Positions 6,786 to 10,737 of a stretch of DNA of 10,737 nt are shown here, in pieces (the first letter of the stretch is position 1; each line of letters opens with the position of its first letter). The position numbers and the translations under genes are program-made. Under the pieces are notes generated by a model. It worked only from the letters and a program-made list of their open reading frames with translations. It had not been told where the DNA came from and did no database searches. Source of the stretch: Pseudomonadota bacterium (lineage in GTDB: Bacteria; Pseudomonadota; Alphaproteobacteria; Micavibrionales; Micavibrionaceae); assembly GCA_016198545.1 (NCBI GenBank), contig JACQIJ010000125.1, positions 1-10,737 of the forward strand, in the 5' to 3' direction.

Positions 6786-8687
6786 TTATGCCAGAATATC
6801 GTAGCGCGTCAGGCCCGTTTCGGGGTCTATATGCCAGTTCACCGTGGCCTCGATGATTGTTTCTTCTCCGGGATTTCCGTCACGGCCGGACGATCCGCCA
6901 CCGGCGTTTTCACCGCCGCGTCCATCGTCCTCAAACATGTTCCCGTCCTGCGCCAGTTCGAAGCTCAGGCCGCCGTCCGCATCCATGCCGATTTCCTGCA
7001 GCGTTTTGTCAAGCACATGCGCATCGCGCTGGAGCATCAGGTAGGTTTCCTGCTTTTCCACGGCTAGATGAACCTTGGCGATCTTGTCCTTGCTGAATTC
7101 CATGCGGATTTCAACGCGGCCCAGATCCGGCGGGTCGAGCTTGATGGTGACATTTTTCGTCTCACCGCTTGCCGCGACTTTTGCGATGGTTGCCGCCACT
7201 GTCTGCGCGGCCGGATGAGGCTGTGCCGCGCTTTGCGCCTGTCCTATGAGGCTGGCCATCATTGCGGGCGTATTGATTCCCATGCCGTGCGCCGCGCCGC
7301 CGGGCATGCGCGACCAGTCGAAACCTTCGGGGAAAATGTCCTCGAAGGAAGCGTTGGAAAAAGCGATGGAAGCGGGGGATGACGGGTTTCCGGAGAACGA
7401 ACTGAGCCCCGCCCCGGCATGTTTCAACGCATTGTTGATGGCTTTTTCAAGACCTGGCGCGCCATTTTGCGTGTCGGCGGCACGCGTCTGCGCCTGCTCC
7501 AGAACCCTCAGGACGCGGTCAAAACCCGTTTCATGTTCGGGCAGGATCAATCCGTCTTCTGTCCCGCCGGTCGTCAGCGCGTTCAACTGCGCGGCCAGCG
7601 ATTCAACAAACTCCGGGTTATCCGAGGGAACGGGCGGCGATATGATGCCGCTTGCGCCATTCATGCCGGCATTGGCTGCCGCATTGTCCCGAGGGGCGGC
7701 GGCAGTCTTTGAAAAGACCAGCGCGCGCGGCAGGAATATGAACTCGCGTTTTGCTTCCGGCGGCAGAATTTTCACAAGGCCGACGATGAAGCTTTCGCCC
7801 GCTTCCGTACGGCGTTTCAGTTCCTCGATGAATTCCGTGATTTTTTCCGGCGTCAGGCCCGCGGCAATCAGGGCGGGCGATGGCGCCGGTTCACTGGTCT
7901 CCGAAGTGATTTCTGTAGGAACAGGTTTGGCTGCCGGAATATCGTGCGCAGTATTGTTGATATCAGCGGCTGGAATGTCCTTGGCAGGTTTTGGCGTAAA
8001 GGTCAGGTCGTGAACGATCCGGCGCAGAAGTCCCGGATGAATTTTTTCCGCCTCCGGACGAGATTCCACGGGGATGCCTTCCAGCAGATGGCGCAGGAAG
8101 GACAGGAACTTGTTTTGTGCCTTTGCAATTGCTTCGGGGGGCAAAGCTTCAGGCAGTGGCGTTTCAGCAATCGGCTCCCCGGTTCCCGTTGCTTCATCTG
8201 CCGTAAAGGAAGGAATCTCGCCGGTTTTTAAATACGTATCGAGAGCCTTCAGGATATCTGTTTCGTTAACGGTATCCGAAGCGTCCGATAGATGATCCGG
8301 CATTAGGTCTGTATCGTTTGCGGGGAGCGGAGGCTGAATGGCTTCCTGCGGTACGGCGCTGTCCAGGGGCAGGGCGTTTACATCATAATCGGGCGAGGCC
8401 AGTTCCGTCGTTTTCTCTGATTCCGGTTTCATATGAGCATGTGCAATCCGGTGCAGGAGGAGGTTGACCCCCGTCAGCCCCTCGTGATTCTTTTCATGTT
8501 CTTTGCCGTTTTCGGGCATGGTCTCATCTTTTGAAGCGTCGCCGGTTGCAATCTGCGCAAGGATAAGGTCGATGAAGCCCGCGCCGGGCATGCCCGGTAT
8601 TCCACCGCCGCTCAAGGCCTGATGGCCGGGGAGCGCGCCTTGCCCTGCCTGCGGAGTGAAAAACAAACTTGCCAGATTGATGCTCAT
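6786..8687 (-). CDS. fliK: Flagellar hook-length control protein FliK
   Basis: 633 residues. FliK is a secreted molecular ruler that measures the hook and switches the export gate from hook to filament substrates. The first 500 residues are low-conservation, Pro/Ala/Glu-rich sequence without clear repeats, as usual for the ruler part. The C-terminal switch domain (Flg_hook) is clear at about 495-583: KNVTIKLDPPDLGRVEIRM (511-529), then VHLAVEKQETYLMLQRD (536-552) and LDKTLQEIGM (556-565). After it comes a Gly/Asp-rich linker (about 584-606) and a conserved-looking end (VNWHIDPETGLTRYDILA). It is clearly longer than Salmonella FliK (405 residues). The ribosome site is AAAGGAACAGG. It sits between the FlgN-like gene (19 nt) and flgD, the usual hook-gene context in alphaproteobacteria. 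Weak overall similarity is normal for this family; the C-terminal domain carries the call. Confidence 0.93.
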   Translation of the reverse strand: MSINLASLFFTPQAGQGALPGHQALSGGGIPGMPGAGFIDLILAQIATGDASKDETMPENGKEHEKNHEGLTGVNLLLHRIAHAHMKPESEKTTELASPDYDVNALPLDSAVPQEAIQPPLPANDTDLMPDHLSDASDTVNETDILKALDTYLKTGEIPSFTADEATGTGEPIAETPLPEALPPEAIAKAQNKFLSFLRHLLEGIPVESRPEAEKIHPGLLRRIVHDLTFTPKPAKDIPAADINNTAHDIPAAKPVPTEITSETSEPAPSPALIAAGLTPEKITEFIEELKRRTEAGESFIVGLVKILPPEAKREFIFLPRALVFSKTAAAPRDNAAANAGMNGASGIISPPVPSDNPEFVESLAAQLNALTTGGTEDGLILPEHETGFDRVLRVLEQAQTRAADTQNGAPGLEKAINNALKHAGAGLSSFSGNPSSPASIAFSNASFEDIFPEGFDWSRMPGGAAHGMGINTPAMMASLIGQAQSAAQPHPAAQTVAATIAKVAASGETKNVTIKLDPPDLGRVEIRMEFSKDKIAKVHLAVEKQETYLMLQRDAHVLDKTLQEIGMDADGGLSFELAQDGNMFEDDGRGGENAGGGSSGRDGNPGEETIIEATVNWHIDPETGLTRYDILA

Positions 8688-8706
8688 TTCCTGTTCCTTT
8701 GTTCTT

Positions 8707-9198
8707 TTACGCCGACTCGTTTATCCCTATGGAGACGGTGTGTTTCGGCCTGTTGATGCTTCCTGTCGCGCCGTAATTGACGCTTTTCTTCTCTATGGCC
8801 GCGCGCGCCGCTACGCTCAGATGCTCGCCCAGCCTTTGCACGGTCCGGCGCATGCGGGTCAGGGCGTCGATGTTTTTTACGGCAACGATGGCAAACTCTT
8901 CCTGTTTTTTCTGCAGCGCGTCATGCAGTCCGGGATTGGTTTTTTTCATTTCATCCTTGCGCGACACGATTTGCGCTACGCCGGCCTGATAGTTGCACGC
9001 GGCAGAGATTTTCCTATCTTGAATCTGCAAAAACTTCATCGTGTCCGTTTGCAGCAGGGCGTCCGTTTCTTCCGTGTAAACGGAACGGAGCCTGTCGATC
9101 GTTTCCATCATTTCCTGAATTGCTTTTTCAGGATTTTTCGAAAGGATGAAGTCCGGATTTTGCATTTCCCCGTTATTCAGTGCGCGTTCTGTTGTCAT
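8707..9198 (-). CDS. flgN: FlgN-like flagellar export chaperone
   Basis: 163 residues, mostly helical and charged. The pattern fits the FlgN family: a long helical hairpin with an early EMMETIDRLRSVYTEETDALL stretch (about 29-49), then K/E/Q-rich helices (60-134) and a disordered tail. FlgN proteins keep the hook-filament junction proteins FlgK and FlgL soluble and deliver them to the export apparatus. The assignment rests on this weak pattern, on the size (Salmonella FlgN is 140 residues) and on the position between flgJ and fliK. The ATG overlaps the flgJ stop in an ATGA (9195-9198), so the two are probably translationally coupled; AGGAGGAGG lies about 11 nt upstream, inside the end of flgJ. 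It could instead be a flagellar protein specific to alphaproteobacteria that only resembles FlgN. Confidence 0.65.
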   Translation of the reverse strand: MTTERALNNGEMQNPDFILSKNPEKAIQEMMETIDRLRSVYTEETDALLQTDTMKFLQIQDRKISAACNYQAGVAQIVSRKDEMKKTNPGLHDALQKKQEEFAIVAVKNIDALTRMRRTVQRLGEHLSVAARAAIEKKSVNYGATGSINRPKHTVSIGINESA

Positions 9199-9545
9199 TG
9201 TTGCTGTGCCTCCTCCTGCATGCGTATCATTTCCGCTCTTACATACTTGGCCAGTCCTACGCCGCCGGACTGCGCCATGATTTTTCCATACTCCTCCAGC
9301 ATGAGACCCTGGAAAATCTCCTCGGCTTTACCGCCGCCGAACATCTCGTTCGGCTGAAGCTCTTCGAACATCGGGCGTATCATCTCCGCCAGGAACATCG
9401 CTTCGAAATCCTGCGCGGCGGCTTCGATCTGCTCCATGTTCGGCGGAACGGACTTCAGATTTTGCGCCGCCTGCGACGGATCAACTTGGTGCGCCTGCAT
9501 CAGGGCCATCTGCGCTTTCGGTGCTATCATGCTCAGTCCGTCCAT
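9195..9545 (-). CDS. flgJ: Rod-binding protein, FlgJ N-terminal type (CheL-like)
   Basis: 116 residues, matching only the N-terminal rod-binding domain of FlgJ: QDFEAMFLAEMIRPMFE (45-61), then GGGKAEEIFQGLMLEEYGK (70-88) and GGVGLAKYVRAEMIR (94-108). Salmonella FlgJ (316 residues) adds a C-terminal muramidase that opens the peptidoglycan for the rod. That domain is missing here, as is usual in alphaproteobacteria, where a separate transglycosylase does the job and this protein is often called CheL. It probably acts as a rod scaffold or cap in the periplasm. There is no signal peptide, consistent with flagellar type III export. AAGGA lies about 9 nt before the ATG. It starts 15 nt after the flgI stop and overlaps the FlgN-like gene by 4 nt (ATGA). 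Confidence 0.92.
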   Translation of the reverse strand: MDGLSMIAPKAQMALMQAHQVDPSQAAQNLKSVPPNMEQIEAAAQDFEAMFLAEMIRPMFEELQPNEMFGGGKAEEIFQGLMLEEYGKIMAQSGGVGLAKYVRAEMIRMQEEAQQQ

Positions 9546-9560
9546 CGTTCTATTCCTTTA

Positions 9561-10679
9561 TTACAGGGTCTGTATTTCCGCCTGCAGCGCACCCGCCGCC
9601 TTGATTGCCTGCAGAATCGTAATCGTATCGCGCGGGGATACGCCCAGCTTGTTCAGGCCGGTAACGAGATCCTGCAGCGTTACGCCGTCTTCAAGGATGC
9701 CCAGGCGCACGTCGTCGCCGGAGTTGACCTGCAGATCCGTGCGCGGCACGACGACCGTCTGGCCCTGCGCGGCGAACGGGTTTGGCTGGCTGACCTGCGG
9801 CGTTTCTGTAATTTTTATGGTCAGGTTGCCTTGCGCGATGGCAACCGTGCTGATTTTTACGTCTGCGCCCATCACGATGACGCCGGAACGCTCGTCGATG
9901 ACGACGCGGGCGATCTGGTCGGGTTGTATCGGCAGTTGTTCGATGTCGGTAAGCAGATCAACGATCGTGCCTTTGAATCCGCTTGGCCGCGTCAGGCGTA
10001 CGCTGGCGGAGTTTTCCGCGACGGCGACAGGGGCGGACAAGAAGCCGTTGATGGCGCGCGCGATGCGGCGGGCCGTCGTGAAATCCGGGTTACGCAGGGC
10101 AATGCGCACGGATTCATTTGCTGCCATGTCGAATTTTATTTCGCGCTCGACGATGGCTCCTTCGGGAATGCGGGCGGATGTAGGCGTGTTCTTGATGAAT
10201 GTCGCCGCTTCGCCCTTGATGGAAAATCCCGCGATGTTAACCGACCCCTGCGCGACGGCATACACTTCTCCGTCCGCGCCCATCAACGGTGTGACCAGAA
10301 GCGTACCGCCCTGAAGGCTTTCCGCATCGCCCAGAGCCGATACGTTCACATCGATGCGTGAACCCTGATTGGCGAACGGGGGCAGGGTGGACGTAACCAT
10401 GACGGCAGCGACGTTGCCCGTGTTCAGGTTCTGGCCACGAATATTCACGCCCAGGCGTTCGAGCATGGCGATAAGGCTTTGTTCGGTGAAGGGGGAGTTG
10501 TTCAGGCTGTCGCCCGTGCCGTTCAGGCCGACGACAAGACCGTATCCGATCAGGATGTTGTCGCGTACGCCCTCGACATCCACGATATCCTTGATGCGCG
10601 TCGTGTTGGCCTGCGCGCACGGAATCAGTCCCATGAGCAGGAAGGCGGTGATTGCGAATACGGCGATAATCCTTGCCAT
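9561..10679 (-). CDS. flgI: Flagellar P-ring protein FlgI
   Basis: 372 residues from the ATG at 10679. FlgI is exported by Sec and assembles into the periplasmic P ring, the bushing around the rod in the peptidoglycan layer. Residues 1-24 are a signal peptide (Arg3, hydrophobic core, A-Q-A before N25). The mature protein starts with the family hallmark NTTRIKDIVDVEGVRDN (25-41), followed by LIGYGLVVGLNGTGDSL (43-59), NVAAVMVTSTLPPFANQGSR and, near the end, LQDLVTGLNKLGVSPRD. It is full length for the family. The frame stays open to a TTG at 10694, but that codon overlaps the GGAG ribosome site (10689-10692) placed 9 nt before the ATG, so the ATG is the start. It is probably the first gene of the flagellar operon, under the sigma-54 promoter just upstream. 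Confidence 0.97.
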   Translation of the reverse strand: MARIIAVFAITAFLLMGLIPCAQANTTRIKDIVDVEGVRDNILIGYGLVVGLNGTGDSLNNSPFTEQSLIAMLERLGVNIRGQNLNTGNVAAVMVTSTLPPFANQGSRIDVNVSALGDAESLQGGTLLVTPLMGADGEVYAVAQGSVNIAGFSIKGEAATFIKNTPTSARIPEGAIVEREIKFDMAANESVRIALRNPDFTTARRIARAINGFLSAPVAVAENSASVRLTRPSGFKGTIVDLLTDIEQLPIQPDQIARVVIDERSGVIVMGADVKISTVAIAQGNLTIKITETPQVSQPNPFAAQGQTVVVPRTDLQVNSGDDVRLGILEDGVTLQDLVTGLNKLGVSPRDTITILQAIKAAGALQAEIQTL

Positions 10680-10688
10680 AACTTTAAA

Positions 10689-10692
10689 CTCC
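10689..10692 (-). promoter_or_regulatory. Shine-Dalgarno of flgI
   Basis: GGAG on the minus strand, 9 nt before the ATG at 10679. It overlaps an in-frame TTG (10694-10692), which rules that TTG out as the likely start and fixes the signal peptide at MARIIAVF rather than five residues earlier. Confidence 0.8.
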
Positions 10693-10717
10693 AAAGCTGT
10701 TCTTCCGCGAGGACTCT

Positions 10718-10733
10718 TGCGAAATGTGTGCCA
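10718..10733 (-). promoter_or_regulatory. Sigma-54 (RpoN) promoter of the flgI operon
   Basis: On the minus strand the sequence reads TGGCAC-ACATT-TCGCA. The sigma-54 consensus is TGGCAC-N5-TTGCA, so 10 of 11 consensus bases match. The diagnostic GG (10732-10731) and GC (10720-10719) are separated by exactly 10 nt. Transcription would start about 12 nt further on (near 10707), giving a leader of roughly 28 nt that holds the flgI ribosome site. In Caulobacter, hook and ring operons are sigma-54 dependent and activated by FlbD; an activator site would lie beyond the window edge or within the operon and cannot be seen here. Confidence 0.82.
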
Positions 10734-10737
10734 GAAA

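Noticed and set aside
7246..8013. 255-codon plus-strand open frame opposite fliK
   Set aside because: Antisense shadow of fliK in a GC-rich region; its composition is Ser/Ala/Arg-rich without domain signatures.
8584..8597. Perfect 14-bp palindrome CCGGGCATGCCCGG inside fliK
   Set aside because: It lies within coding sequence (Pro-Gly-Met-Pro-Gly), and a single such palindrome can arise by chance in GC-rich DNA; no second copy or regulatory context was seen.
9180..10361. Long open frame (393 codons) on the plus strand opposite flgI and flgJ
   Set aside because: It is the antisense shadow of two well-supported genes. It is rich in Arg, His and Cys, matches no family I recognise and has no credible ribosome site.
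10617..10628. Possible lipobox cysteine in the FlgI signal peptide
   Set aside because: The residues before the cysteine are L-I-P, which does not fit the lipobox, and a good signal peptidase I site (A-Q-A) follows three residues later.
1..10737. tRNA, rRNA, CRISPR arrays, transposases, prophage or attachment sites
   Set aside because: No cloverleaf tRNA sequence, spaced direct repeats, transposase motifs or integrase genes were found; nearly all of the window is explained by eight complete genes and one partial gene that belong to known cellular families, plus one FlgN-like gene.

Overview
The window looks like part of an alphaproteobacterial chromosome. The taxonomic signals are a single-domain FlgJ (rod-binding part only, as in CheL of alphaproteobacteria), a TipF-like EAL protein of the type known from Caulobacter, and a sigma-54-type promoter in front of a hook/basal-body operon. 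I cannot resolve the order or genus. Every convincing gene is on the minus strand, so transcription runs from right to left.

Right-hand block (10737 down to 4240): a flagellar operon in the order flgI (P ring), flgJ-type rod-binding protein, FlgN-like chaperone, fliK (hook length control), flgD (hook cap), flgE (hook). Intergenic gaps are 82 nt or less, and one junction is an ATGA overlap. A sigma-54 promoter (TGGCAC, 5 nt, TCGCA; exactly 10 nt between the -24 GG and the -12 GC) lies about 40 bp upstream of the flgI start, at the very edge of the window. Together the products build the outer part of the basal body and the hook: the P ring around the rod, rod-binding and chaperone functions, and hook polymerisation with its cap and its length ruler.

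Middle (4020 to 4239): a non-coding stretch with two structures. One is a composite, cloverleaf-like inverted repeat (4160-4223) directly after flgE. The other is a GC-rich hairpin followed by seven T residues on the minus strand (4049-4098), which looks like an intrinsic terminator.

Left-hand block (4019 down to 1): four tightly packed genes: pgsA (phosphatidylglycerophosphate synthase), pyrD (class 2 dihydroorotate dehydrogenase), a TipF-like membrane protein with a degenerate EAL domain, and the first 347 codons of a YejA-like periplasmic peptide-binding protein that runs off the window. pgsA and pyrD are 2 nt apart, pyrD and the tipF-like gene overlap, and the tipF-like stop and the yejA-like start share one base (TAATG).

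Most of the window is recognisable flagellar and housekeeping biology. The points most worth following up are the probable c-di-GMP effector (TipF-like) embedded in a lipid/pyrimidine gene string beside the hook operon, its coupling to a peptide-binding protein, the terminator-like hairpin only 29 nt before pgsA, and the composite repeat. I found no evidence for a wholly new system.
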